64,000 nt of DNA, taken from assembly GCA_029961105.1 (NCBI GenBank), contig JASBVO010000018.1, forward strand, positions 1-64,000, written 5' to 3'. The position numbers and the translations under genes were made by a program. Source of the stretch: Micrococcus sp. GTDB lineage: Bacteria > Actinomycetota > Actinomycetes > Actinomycetales > Micrococcaceae. The notes beneath the pieces were generated by a model, which was given only the letters and a program-made list of their open reading frames with translations, did not search any database and was not told the origin of the DNA. The first letter of the stretch is position 1. Each line of letters begins with the position of its first letter. Shown one piece after another: positions 25,001-32,810 of this stretch.

Positions 25001-25875
25001 CCACCGGCCTCGACCCGCCGGGCGGCCCACTCCTGCAGCCGGATCATGGCGTCCAGGGCGTCGGGCAGGTAGGCCTGCAGCACGATTCCGGCCTCCAGGC
25101 CGCGCAGTTGCGGGGTGTCCAGCAGGCGCATGAACACGGCCAGCGTCATGTCGAGGTCGTGGTACTCCTCCATGTCCAGGTTGATGAACGTGGAACCGGC
25201 CGGAGTGTTCGCCTGGGAGGCGGCGAGTTCGTAGAGGGGCAGCAGGGACTCGGTGACCTCGGCGACCGCCTCCTCGAAGGCCCAGGGGCTGTGCGGGGCC
25301 GTGGCGGCGGAGACCTTGACGGAGACGTAGTCGACGTCGTCGCGCTCGATGAGCGTGCGGATCCCCGCCATGCGCTTCTCGGCCTCCGCCCGCCCGAGGA
25401 TGGCCTCACCGAGCAGGTTGATGTTCAGCCGGGTGCCGGGGCTCTTCAGCCTTCGGATGGCCGGGCCCAGCTTGTCCTCGGTGGCGTCCACGATCAGGTG
25501 GGAGACCAGCTCGCGCAGCACCCGCCGGGCCGCGGGGACGGCCAGCCTCGGCACCGCCGGCGCCAACCGTCCGCCGGCGCCCATGGCCGAGCGCATGGCC
25601 CAGGGCAGGAAACCGGGGGTGCGCGGGGCCAGGTCCCGCAGCGCCTCGGCGGCGATGGCGGGGTCCTCCGGCCGGACCACGCGGTCCACGAACCCGACCG
25701 TGAAGTCCAGGCCGTCCGGGTCCTTCAGGACACCGGCCAGCTGCCGGGCGGAGAAGTTGGCCGGGTGGTTCCGGGCCTCGTGCAGCCAGCGGCGGACCTG
25801 CTCGACGGCGGCCGGGGCCAGATCCTTCATGGGCGTGGGATCCGGGAGCACCGCAGGGGTGGGGTGAAGGCTCAT
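22081..25875 (-). CDS. putA: bifunctional proline dehydrogenase / delta-1-pyrroline-5-carboxylate dehydrogenase
   Basis: The 1264-residue enzyme oxidises proline to glutamate in two steps. The FAD-dependent proline dehydrogenase barrel covers about 110-480, with RVVKGANLPMEHVQASL, RVLNYAL and the family-typical FEMLLGMATGQAEAVKK. The NAD-dependent aldehyde dehydrogenase half (about 540-1030) has the catalytic Cys in FGHAGQKCSASS and Glu in LLAETSGKNAI. About 220 further residues form the C-terminal extension seen in long PutA proteins without a clear catalytic motif. No DNA-binding ribbon-helix-helix is present, so it is not self-regulating as in E. coli. ATG 25875 is preferred (GGAG upstream). 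Divergent from a LysR gene with an operator-like site. Confidence 0.95.
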   Translation of the reverse strand: MSLHPTPAVLPDPTPMKDLAPAAVEQVRRWLHEARNHPANFSARQLAGVLKDPDGLDFTVGFVDRVVRPEDPAIAAEALRDLAPRTPGFLPWAMRSAMGAGGRLAPAVPRLAVPAARRVLRELVSHLIVDATEDKLGPAIRRLKSPGTRLNINLLGEAILGRAEAEKRMAGIRTLIERDDVDYVSVKVSAATAPHSPWAFEEAVAEVTESLLPLYELAASQANTPAGSTFINLDMEEYHDLDMTLAVFMRLLDTPQLRGLEAGIVLQAYLPDALDAMIRLQEWAARRVEAGGAPIKVRVVKGANLPMEHVQASLTGWPAATCESKQDTDTNYKRVLNYALTAEHTRNVRIGVAGHNLFDIALAWLLVQDRGLSTEQFGTRRPDVEFEMLLGMATGQAEAVKKDVGSLLLYTPVVHPHEFDVAIAYLIRRLEEGASQENFMSAVFELDSDPALFAREEARFLASVADLDTTIPTPARTQDRRVHHPGPVPEPVDGFANTPDTDPSLAANREWGRRIIAAIPGSQLGSAEVAGARVRTAEEVRAAVGRAVDAGEAWRDLTGAQRETVLQSVADALEARRAELLEVAGAETGKTLDQGDPEVSEAIDFARYYGRLARGLDEVEGARFVPSRLVLVIPPWNFPVAIPVGGVLAGLASGAPVVFKPASQSARTGAVAHAAIVEGLREGLGRLGWGGDLAARTAHDLVTLVTIDAEDEADVGKDLIAHPDVERVILTGSHETARLFRSFRSELPLLAETSGKNAIIVTPSADLDLAAKDVVTSAFGHAGQKCSASSLVIMVGSVATSKRFHRQLLDAASSLTVGYPEDPRSQVGPVIEVPGEKLERGLTQLGPGERWALQPQPLDESGRLWSPGIRSGVQPGADAHLTEYFGPVLGVMTAATLQDAVELVNAVDYGLTSGLHSLDDEEIDYWLEHVHAGNLYVNRGITGAIVRRQPFGGWKRSSVGAGTKAGGPHYLHGLGEWVDVPSTGAGAGAVPALGTAANAASGATGTVAPAAAGADDSLARRLLDEVAEDLGDAELAWLTRAVDLDAAEWEKQFGVALDISGLAAERNVLRYLPVPVLIRWESGPLTHLLRVLAAGLRAGGPLTLSTPEPLATEALDFLVEAGAPVDVQVETDAAFHARARQLAQMPPSAEGGGDPRVRLVLDWGDEPAAGDEPGDVGIGGLGADGTGPDRLDVVPADRETSAAAARAAVVALHEAVGGSPDLAVYAGPVVSAGDVELLPFLHEQAISITAHRFGTPDHLTDHLL

Positions 25876-25933
25876 GCATTCATTGTTCTCCGTCACACCC
25901 TGCATCACCAGCGAACGTTTCCGCACGATATCC

Positions 25934-25948
25934 TTCGGATCATCCGAA
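25934..25948. promoter_or_regulatory. LysR-type operator between putA and its regulator
   Basis: TTCGGAT-C-ATCCGAA is a perfect 7-bp dyad and contains T-N11-A (25935-25947), the core LTTR box. It lies 16 bp before the lysR start and 58 bp before putA, the usual position of an autoregulatory site. Confidence 0.65.
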
Positions 25949-25964
25949 CAGTCAGGAGCCCACC

Positions 25965-26918
25965 GTGCTGGATGTCCGTCGCCTGGTCCTGCTGCGTGAG
26001 CTGTCCATCCGCGGCACCATGACCGCCGTCGCGCGGGCCATGAACATGGCGCCGTCCTCGGTGTCGGAGCAATTGGCCCTGCTGGAACGGGAGACGAAGA
26101 CGGTCCTGCTGCGCCGGGCCGGGCGAACCGTGCAGCTCACCGAGGCGGCACTGGCGCTCGTGGAACGTACCGACCCGATCCTCGACGCACTCGAGCAGGC
26201 AGAGACCGCCCTGGTCTCCACGGGCGAGGAGATCACCGGCCGGGTGACCCTGGCCCTGTTCCAGTCGGCCGCGTTGACGGTGCTGCCTCCGGTGCTGACC
26301 CTGCTGCGCACCCAGCACCCCGGACTGCGCCTGGAGGTGGTCCAGTATGAGCCGGAGACCGCCCTGCATGAGACCTGGGCCCGCGACTTCGACGTCGTGG
26401 TCGCGGAGCAGTACCCCGGTCACGCGGCACCGCACTGGCCCGGCCTGGACCGCCGTCCGCTCCTCCAGGATGAGTTGCACCTGGTCATCCCAGCCTCCCT
26501 GGAGGCGGAACTGCTGCGTGGTGGTCACACCGTGCCGCCCGGACAGGAACTGTCCGCGCTCCTCGCGCACCGGCCCCTGCCCTGGGTCATGGAGCCGCGT
26601 GGCACGGCGACCCGCCACTGGGCCGAGCAGGTGTGCCGCTCCGCCGGCCACGAGCCGGATGTCCGTTACGTCTCCGCCGACCTGCAGTCCCAGCTGGCCC
26701 TCGTGGAGTCCGGCAACGCCGTGGCCCTGGTGCCAGGGCTGATGCTCGTGGATTCCCGCACCCGGCTGCGGCGCATCCGGCTGCCGGGCCAGCCGATGCG
26801 CTCCGTGTTCACGTCCACCCGGTCCTCCTCCGCCGGGTCCCCCGCCGTGACCGCCGTCCGCACGGCCCTGGAGAAGGTGGCCGGCGATCTCGGGGTGATC
26901 CGTGGTTCGGCCGGCTGA
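25965..26918 (+). CDS. LysR-family regulator, probable regulator of putA
   Basis: 317 residues. N-terminal winged HTH: LLRELSIRGTMTAVARAMNMAPSSVSEQLALLERE at about 9-43. An effector-binding domain follows (about 88-300) with the typical GRVTLALFQSAALTVLPPVL entry. GTG 25965 with AGGAG upstream. Divergent from putA, with an LTTR box between them, so it most likely senses proline or a related amino acid and controls proline catabolism. The effector is inferred from context. Confidence 0.88.
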   Translation: MLDVRRLVLLRELSIRGTMTAVARAMNMAPSSVSEQLALLERETKTVLLRRAGRTVQLTEAALALVERTDPILDALEQAETALVSTGEEITGRVTLALFQSAALTVLPPVLTLLRTQHPGLRLEVVQYEPETALHETWARDFDVVVAEQYPGHAAPHWPGLDRRPLLQDELHLVIPASLEAELLRGGHTVPPGQELSALLAHRPLPWVMEPRGTATRHWAEQVCRSAGHEPDVRYVSADLQSQLALVESGNAVALVPGLMLVDSRTRLRRIRLPGQPMRSVFTSTRSSSAGSPAVTAVRTALEKVAGDLGVIRGSAG

Positions 26919-27025
26919 CACGTGGTGACAGTGAGCGGCAGAGGGAGGCACGTGCCGGTCATCCGGCGGCCGTCGTCCGAGGCGTGTCACGCCCTCGCAT
27001 AGCATGGGACATGTCGGCCGACGTG

Positions 27026-27041
27026 GGTACTTGCCAGTACC
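27026..27041. promoter_or_regulatory. operator-like dyad upstream of the deiminase-like gene
   Basis: GGTACT-tgcc-AGTACC is a perfect 6-4-6 dyad, 46 bp before ATG 27087, in the 168-bp gap after the LysR gene. Confidence 0.35.
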
Positions 27042-27086
27042 GACCGAAGCTGGCACCACCCGTGCAGCACCTGATGAGAGGGAGCC

Positions 27087-28274
27087 ATGGACGAGCAACC
27101 GCCGGCGTCGTCGGGCCGAGAGGCCACCGCGGGCGCCTCGGTTCCGTCCACGGGCATCCCGGCGGCACAGGGTTCACCGGCCTCGCCGGCGCAGGCCCGT
27201 TCCCGGACACCCCGGGCAGCCACCACGGAGGACACGTGGCACCTGCCGGCGGACACCGAGCGGCAGGAGCGACTGTGGATGGCCTTCCCGCGGAACTACT
27301 CGCGGATGGGCACCAACTCGTGGGAACTGTCCGGCGCCCGCCGCGCCTGGGCACGGGTGGCCCATGCCGTCATGGACTTCGAGCCGGTGACGCTGCTGGT
27401 GGACCCGGCCGACCGGCAGATGGTGCACACCTACGTGGACCCCATGGTCCCCGTGGTCCCGCTGGCCATGGACAACCCGTTCCTGCGGCTGTCCGGGCCG
27501 ACCTTCACGGTGGGCGGCGTGGACGAGGAGACCGGCCAGCGCCGGATCGGCATGATCGACTGGGTCTTCAATGGCTTCGGGCGCCGGCCGGGCGTCGAGT
27601 ACCGGCTGGATGACGTGGCCGGCGGCACCATCGCCGAGCTGACCGGCGCGCGGCGGCAGTTGTCCCTGCTGGTCGCCGAGGGTGGCGCGTTCATCACCGA
27701 TGGCGAGGGGACGCTGATCGCCTCCGAGTCCGTGCTCCTGGACCCCGCCCGCAACCCCGGGTGGTCCCGCGCGCACGTGGAGGCGGAGTTCGCCCGGTAC
27801 ACGGACATCCGCAAGGTCATCTGGCTGCCCGGCGGACTGACGCGCGACTCCGGCCCGCTTGGCGTGGGCGGGCAGATCGACCAGGTGGTGGCGTTCGCCT
27901 CCCCCACCGTGGTGCTGCTGCACTGGCAGGAGAATCCGGCCCATCCGGACCACGAGGTCTCGATGCGGACGCTGGAGACCCTGCAGGGCGAGACCGACGC
28001 CCGGGGCCGGCCCCTGAACGTCGCGGCCATCACCGCCCCGCTGGCCGCGGCCGACACCAGGGGCCAGGTGTCCTGGTCCTACGTGAACGTGCTGCCGGTC
28101 AACGGCGCCGTGGTGGTGCCGTCCTTCGACGACCCGCACGATGAGGGCGCGCACCAGATCCTCGAGGCCGCCTACCCCGGGCGGCAGGTGGTGCCCGTTC
28201 CCGCCCACCGGCTGTACCGCCGCGGTGTGGGCATCCGCCACGTGGGCCTGCCCCAGCCGACGCGCGTGGCCTAG
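27087..28274 (+). CDS. agmatine-deiminase-family protein lacking the catalytic cysteine
   Basis: 395 residues. The guanidino-modifying fold is recognisable: RLWMAFPRN, DNPFLRLSGPTFTV, GMIDWVFNGFG, LLVAEGGAFITDGEGTLIASESVLLDPARNPG and the terminal RGVGIRHVGLPQP. The catalytic positions differ from agmatine deiminase: the family GHVD reads GQID, and the terminal GGGIHC reads GVGIRH. The whole protein contains no cysteine, so the thiol chemistry of the family is impossible. It may be a binding protein or catalyse something else. The first 50 residues are a Pro/Ala/Ser-rich extension. GAGAGGGAG is placed well before ATG 27087. Same strand as the LysR gene, 168 bp apart. Confidence 0.8.
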   Translation: MDEQPPASSGREATAGASVPSTGIPAAQGSPASPAQARSRTPRAATTEDTWHLPADTERQERLWMAFPRNYSRMGTNSWELSGARRAWARVAHAVMDFEPVTLLVDPADRQMVHTYVDPMVPVVPLAMDNPFLRLSGPTFTVGGVDEETGQRRIGMIDWVFNGFGRRPGVEYRLDDVAGGTIAELTGARRQLSLLVAEGGAFITDGEGTLIASESVLLDPARNPGWSRAHVEAEFARYTDIRKVIWLPGGLTRDSGPLGVGGQIDQVVAFASPTVVLLHWQENPAHPDHEVSMRTLETLQGETDARGRPLNVAAITAPLAAADTRGQVSWSYVNVLPVNGAVVVPSFDDPHDEGAHQILEAAYPGRQVVPVPAHRLYRRGVGIRHVGLPQPTRVA

Positions 28275-28380
28275 GGCGGGCGCGGGGTGGTCACCTTCGG
28301 GGGCAGACCCCGCGAAGCGCCCGGCTGACGGTCCAGCAGCGCCGGGATACCGGGGCCCGGGGCTCAGTGGCCTCCGGGCC

Positions 28381-31300
28381 TCAGTCCCGGTCCGGGGCGA
28401 ACAGCTCGCGCACGTCGTCGGCGGTGATGGTGCTGGCGAAGGCGGTGTCCCCGTCGGTGAGGGAGGAGAACAGGGCGGCCTTGCGCTGCTGCAGGGCCAG
28501 CACCTTCTCCTCGATGGTCCCCTCGGCCACCATCCGGTACACCATGACGGTGCGCTCCTGGCCGATCCGGTGGGCGCGGTCCACGGCCTGGGCCTCGGTG
28601 GCCGGGTTCCACCAGGGGTCGAGCAGGAACACGTAGTCGGCCTCGGTCAGGGTCAGGCCGAAGCCGCCGGCCTTGAGGCTGACCAGGAACGCCGGGGCGG
28701 TGCCCTGCTTGAACCCGGTGATCACCTCGGCGCGGTTGCGGGTGGAGCCGTCCAGGTAGGCGTAGGCCACCCCGTGCTCGGCCAGCCGGTCCCCTACGCG
28801 GGACAGGAACGAGGTGAACTGGCTGAAGATGATCACCCGGTGCCCCTCGGCCACGATCTCCTCGAGGTTCTCCATCAGCTGCTCCATCTTGGAGGAGGGC
28901 ACCGAGGCGTACTCCTCGTCCACGATCGCCGGGTCCAGCGCGAGCATGCGCAGCAGGGTCAGCGAGCGGAAGATCACGAAGCGGTTCTCGTCCATGTTCT
29001 GCAGCAGCCCGAGGACCTTCTTGCGCTCGCGCTGCAGCACCTGGTCGTAGAGCCGGCGGTGCTTGGGCACCAATTCAACGTGGGTGACCTGTTCCTGCTT
29101 TGGCGGCAGGTCCGAGGCCACGAGCTCCTTGGTGCGCCGCAGCATGAACGGCCGGATCCGCCGCCGCAGCCGCGCCATCCGCTCCGCGGCGAACCGGGCG
29201 CCGTCCTCGGAGGGGTCCGGTGACTCGATCGGCTTGGTGTACTCCTGCCGGAACACCGTGTGCGAGGGGAACAGTCCCGAGGCCGTGAGGGACAGCAGCG
29301 CCCACAGGTCGGACAGCGAGTTCTCCATCGGCGTGCCGGTGATGGCCAGCCGGAACGGGGCGCGGATCTCCCGGGCCGCCTGGTGTGCCTTGGCCGAGCG
29401 GTTCTTCACGAACTGCGCCTCGTCCAGCACCAGCCCGTCCCAGTCGAGCGCGGTGTACTGCTCGGAGTCCAGCCGCAGCAGGGTGTAGCTGGTGACCACG
29501 ATGTCGGCCCCGGCCACTTCCTCGGCGACGCTCGTCCCCCGCTTGGCGGCGGTGGTGTCCAGCACCCGCAGGTCCAGGTCCGGCGCGAAGCGCTCGGCCT
29601 CCTCCTTCCAGACGGACAGCACCGAGGACGGCGCCACCACCAGGAACGGGGGCGTCACCGGCGGCGGAGGCGCGGACTCGCCCTGGGCCTGCGCGTGCTG
29701 TGCTGCCATGGCGTCGGTGATGTGCTCGCCGGGGCCGGGGGCGCTCAACTCCCGCGCCCGGACGATGAGCGCCAGGGTCTGCACGGTCTTGCCCAGGCCC
29801 ATGTCGTCCGCCAGGATCCCGCCGAGACCGTGGTCGTACAGGAACGACAGCCAGGCGTAGCCCTCGAGCTGGTAGGGACGCAAGCGGGCGTCCAGACCCC
29901 CGGGCACGGCGGGCGTCGGGATCTCCCGCAGGTCCTTCAGCGCGCCGACGGTCTCCTGCCAGGCCCGGACCGCCACGGACTCGTGGGCCAGGTCCTCGAA
30001 CTCCTCCCAGAGCCCCACGTCGTACCGGGAGATCCGCGGGCGCTCGGAGCTCCAGTCCCCCATCACCTCGGCCTCGCTGATGAGGTCGCGCAGCTTCTGG
30101 AAGGAGGGGTGGTCGAGGCGGAACCAGGTGCCGTCCTTGAGCATCAGGGCCTTCTGCCCCTCGGCCAGGGCGGTGAACACCTCGGTGAACGGGAACAGCT
30201 CCCCGCCGACGGTGATCTCGAAGCCAAGGTCGTACCAGTCGTTGTCGTTCTTGCGTCCCGGTTCGACCTGGGTGATGCGCACCAGCGGGTCGTCGGTCAG
30301 TTCCCGGTAGTCCGGCCGGGTCCCGTGCTCGGTCACGCTCACGTGCTCCAGGCCCTGCAGCACCGGCAGCACGTGCTCCACGAACCGGGCGGTCTCCATC
30401 CCGGCCAGGTGCTGACCCCCGCGTGCCCCACCCAGGGACCAGTGCTCACCGACCCTGTCCAGCACGGCGTCCTCGTGCTCGATGTCCCGGTCGGCCTCCG
30501 GGTTGCGGGCCCGGCCGGAGTAGCCCGTCGGAGACCAGCCACCCCGGGACCGGGACCGCCGGGCCTCCAGCGGCAGTTCGCGCCGCGGGCCCCAGTACAG
30601 CCAGGACCAGTCCAGGCTGGCGCGGTGGTCCTTGCCGTAGCGCACGTGCAGTTGCAGCTCGGGGGCGGGCACCTCCGGGAACTCGACGGAGCCGTCCGTG
30701 CTGTCCACGGGCATCATCCGGGACAGCCGCGGATAGACGTCGTAGAAGAACTCCTCGGTCTCCCCCGCCGGGATCTGCAAGGGCTCGTCCTGCTTCAGCA
30801 GGTCCAGCACGGGCCGCGGCAGCGTGTGCTGGGCCGGCACCAGCGTCAGGCGCACCTGGGCACCCCACTGCGGAGCGTCGTCGGGCACGTCCGCGGCGAT
30901 GAATCCCCCGGTGCCGGCGGCCCGCGCCCCGGGCACCGGCGTCCCGCCGGACTCCACCACCGGCACGACGGCGAGGTCGGACTCCCCGCGCACGTCCAGG
31001 CGCACGCTGGCCGGCTCGGCCAGCACGACCTCCCCGACCACCCCCTGGCCCACGAACTCGATCCCGAGTTGCCGGGCACGGGTGAGCAGCTGCCAGGCCG
31101 GCGGGCCGGAGAGCTGGTCCAGCCGCAGGGTCTCGTCGTTGCCGAACATCCCCTGGGGCCGCTCGGCGAGGAAGAGGCGGTAGAACTGGCCGAGCAGTTC
31201 CACCTGGTCCTCGCGCAACTGGTGGCGCAGGCCCCCGTACTGGAACTTCTTCCAGGTCAGTCCGCCCTTGATCCAGTTCCCCCGCGATCCCCGGCGCATC

Positions 31301-32010
31301 GGACGCAGGTGGACCTGCAGGGCCGCGCCCGACTGGACGTCCGCGACGCTGGCGGCGTGGGCGCCCCAGCGGCGGCGCATCTGGTTCTGCGGCTCGGCCA
31401 GCAGTTCCACGCCGATCCCCACCGGCTCGTCCGAGCCGATGCTCAGGTTCTCCCCGGTCAGCCCGCCCAGCACGGAGCGCCAGTCCTCGCGCTCGGGTGC
31501 CTCGCCCCAGGCGCCGCCCTGCTCGGGGTCCTCGCCCCAGGGGACCACCGCCTCGGTGTAGCGGTGCACTTCGCCCCAGCCCTGTACCGGGGGCGCGGCG
31601 TCCGGGTCCGGCATCCCCTCGGGCACCGCGCGCGCGACCTGGGGCCGCCAGTGCCGTCGCATCGCCTCCTCGGTCGCGGCGTAGAGCAGCGCGGCGGCGT
31701 GCTTGCAGTCGTTGCGGACCGGACAGGTGCAGCCGCCGCGCAGCGGGCGCCACGCCTCCAGCGCGTCCGGGGACGACGTCGGCCGGCCGGGGACCAGCAG
31801 TACGTACGTCTCGTATGGCAGCGGGTCATTGCCCTGCACCGAGGCGGTCAGGGTAGCGGGGCTGTTCGCACCGGCCTGCGCCGGGACGTCCCACTGCAGC
31901 GCGCTGACCGCGCCCTGGCGGGCGTAGGCCTTGCCCTTGCCGGCCGCCGCGGAGCCGACCAGGGCAGCGATGTCCTGGTCGGCGACGTACGGCAGCGTGG
32001 AGGCGGTCAT
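28381..32010 (-). CDS. SWIM zinc-finger SNF2-family helicase
   Basis: 1209 residues. A SWIM finger lies near the N-terminus (Cys94-x-Cys96-x5-Cys102-x-His104 in CTCPVRNDCKH). A large domain follows, then the SNF2 ATPase: Walker A DDMGLGKTVQTLAL near residue 735, DEAQ box VLDEAQFVKN, SAT-like AITGTPMENS, and the C-terminal helicase half with IIFSQFTSFL and AHRIGQERTVMVYRM. Such proteins remodel nucleoprotein or act in DNA repair and transcription recycling (RapA/HepA-like). Length is normal. ATG 32010 has a weak site (GGAACG). No operon partner; a small-protein cluster starts divergently upstream. Confidence 0.93.
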   Translation of the reverse strand: MTASTLPYVADQDIAALVGSAAAGKGKAYARQGAVSALQWDVPAQAGANSPATLTASVQGNDPLPYETYVLLVPGRPTSSPDALEAWRPLRGGCTCPVRNDCKHAAALLYAATEEAMRRHWRPQVARAVPEGMPDPDAAPPVQGWGEVHRYTEAVVPWGEDPEQGGAWGEAPEREDWRSVLGGLTGENLSIGSDEPVGIGVELLAEPQNQMRRRWGAHAASVADVQSGAALQVHLRPMRRGSRGNWIKGGLTWKKFQYGGLRHQLREDQVELLGQFYRLFLAERPQGMFGNDETLRLDQLSGPPAWQLLTRARQLGIEFVGQGVVGEVVLAEPASVRLDVRGESDLAVVPVVESGGTPVPGARAAGTGGFIAADVPDDAPQWGAQVRLTLVPAQHTLPRPVLDLLKQDEPLQIPAGETEEFFYDVYPRLSRMMPVDSTDGSVEFPEVPAPELQLHVRYGKDHRASLDWSWLYWGPRRELPLEARRSRSRGGWSPTGYSGRARNPEADRDIEHEDAVLDRVGEHWSLGGARGGQHLAGMETARFVEHVLPVLQGLEHVSVTEHGTRPDYRELTDDPLVRITQVEPGRKNDNDWYDLGFEITVGGELFPFTEVFTALAEGQKALMLKDGTWFRLDHPSFQKLRDLISEAEVMGDWSSERPRISRYDVGLWEEFEDLAHESVAVRAWQETVGALKDLREIPTPAVPGGLDARLRPYQLEGYAWLSFLYDHGLGGILADDMGLGKTVQTLALIVRARELSAPGPGEHITDAMAAQHAQAQGESAPPPPVTPPFLVVAPSSVLSVWKEEAERFAPDLDLRVLDTTAAKRGTSVAEEVAGADIVVTSYTLLRLDSEQYTALDWDGLVLDEAQFVKNRSAKAHQAAREIRAPFRLAITGTPMENSLSDLWALLSLTASGLFPSHTVFRQEYTKPIESPDPSEDGARFAAERMARLRRRIRPFMLRRTKELVASDLPPKQEQVTHVELVPKHRRLYDQVLQRERKKVLGLLQNMDENRFVIFRSLTLLRMLALDPAIVDEEYASVPSSKMEQLMENLEEIVAEGHRVIIFSQFTSFLSRVGDRLAEHGVAYAYLDGSTRNRAEVITGFKQGTAPAFLVSLKAGGFGLTLTEADYVFLLDPWWNPATEAQAVDRAHRIGQERTVMVYRMVAEGTIEEKVLALQQRKAALFSSLTDGDTAFASTITADDVRELFAPDRD

Positions 32011-32175
32011 CGTTCCATGCTTTCACGGACGACGGACAGGGTTGGAGTGGTCCACAGTGATGGGCAGATCTCCCCATCGCCCCACCGATGGCGATGGGGA
32101 ATACTGGGCGAGGCTGCAGGATGGTCCGAAGCGGCCGAACCACGGCCGGCACATCACGAGGGGGCGAGTGAGGAC

Positions 32176-32265
32176 ATGGGCATCACCCACTCCTTCCGGC
32201 ACAGTGAGGACGACTCCATCGGGGAGAAGGCCAAGGACTTCGTCGGCGGACTGTTCCAGTGGTAG
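32176..32265 (+). CDS. 29-residue small protein upstream of a membrane protein
   Basis: Starts MGITHSFRHSEDDSIGEK and ends GGLFQW. It is preceded by GAGTGAGGAC and its stop overlaps the start of the membrane-protein gene by 7 bp, so the two are coupled. No known domain. Coding status rests on the ribosome site and overlap only. Confidence 0.45.
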   Translation: MGITHSFRHSEDDSIGEKAKDFVGGLFQW

Positions 32266-32699
32266 AGGATGTGTTCGTGGCGCTCATCGCCTGGTTCCTG
32301 CAGTACGGGTTCTTCGTCGTCGGAGGTGCCATGGTGGCCCAGGCCATCCTGGCGTGGTCCGGCACGTGGCGGCGGTGGGTGCATCACCTGCCGCCCGGCT
32401 TCGCCGTGACTAAGTGGAATTTCTTCCCCTTCTGCATGGGACTGTTCGGCCTCGGGCTCGTCTTCATCAGGCTCGGCATCAACGCCGACGTCGGGACCAT
32501 CCCGGGGTCCAAGGGCATCTATGACGGCATCGGCGTCCTGTTCTTCGCGTTGTCCCTGGTCGCCTTCGTGTGGTGGCCGGCTGCCCTGGCCCCGGGTTGG
32601 CACCGCGACTGGATCCGATGGGCCGCACTGAACGGGACCGACCCTCGCGAGACAGATCCCTGGCCCACCGAGGTCGAGCGAGCAGAAGGGCGACGATGA
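32259..32699 (+). CDS. four-helix membrane protein, paralogue of the protein at 39977-40402
   Basis: 146 residues with about four hydrophobic helices and the conserved blocks AWSGTWRRW, FWMGLFGLG-like CMGLFGLGLVF, WWPAALAPGWHRDWI and DPWPTEVE. The protein at 39977-40402 shares AWSGRWRGW, LGLFGVAALF, WWPAALTPSWYQDWV and DPWP in the same order and spacing. GTG 32259 gives the same length before the first helix as the paralogue; GTG 32277 has a better spaced GAGG. Family and role unknown. Confidence 0.7.
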   Translation: MVEDVFVALIAWFLQYGFFVVGGAMVAQAILAWSGTWRRWVHHLPPGFAVTKWNFFPFCMGLFGLGLVFIRLGINADVGTIPGSKGIYDGIGVLFFALSLVAFVWWPAALAPGWHRDWIRWAALNGTDPRETDPWPTEVERAEGRR

Positions 32700-32773
32700 C
32701 CGCTACCGACGGGCGCGCCCCGGACAACGACCGCGGCGTCTGGGGACGGCAGGGGAGGGGCCGCTCCGGCTGA
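32696..32773 (+). CDS. possible 25-residue basic peptide
   Basis: Begins MTATDGRAPDND and overlaps the membrane-protein stop by 4 bp (ATGA). Rich in Gly and Arg. It ends inside a hairpin. No family; it may be chance. Confidence 0.2.
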   Translation: MTATDGRAPDNDRGVWGRQGRGRSG

Positions 32774-32806
32774 AGCGGCCCGTCCGGCCCGGGACTCTCC
32801 CGGGCC
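32758..32806. terminator. two hairpins between convergent genes
   Basis: GGGCCGCT/AGCGGCCC (32758-32765 and 32774-32781), then GGCCCGGGA-ctc-TCCCGGGCC (32786-32806). They separate the small membrane-protein cluster from the AI-2E-type permease gene on the other strand. Confidence 0.65.
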
Positions 32807-32810
32807 CCGC

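Noticed and set aside
22960-26022. Very long open frame antisense to putA (about 1000 codons)
   Set aside because: Such frames arise by chance opposite high-G+C genes. The putA reading gives clear domains and motifs; the antisense one is Arg/Gly/Ala noise with no ribosome site.
29260-32265. Very long plus-strand frame opposite the SNF2 helicase
   Set aside because: Same G+C effect. Only its last 29 codons (from 32176) look like a separate small gene.
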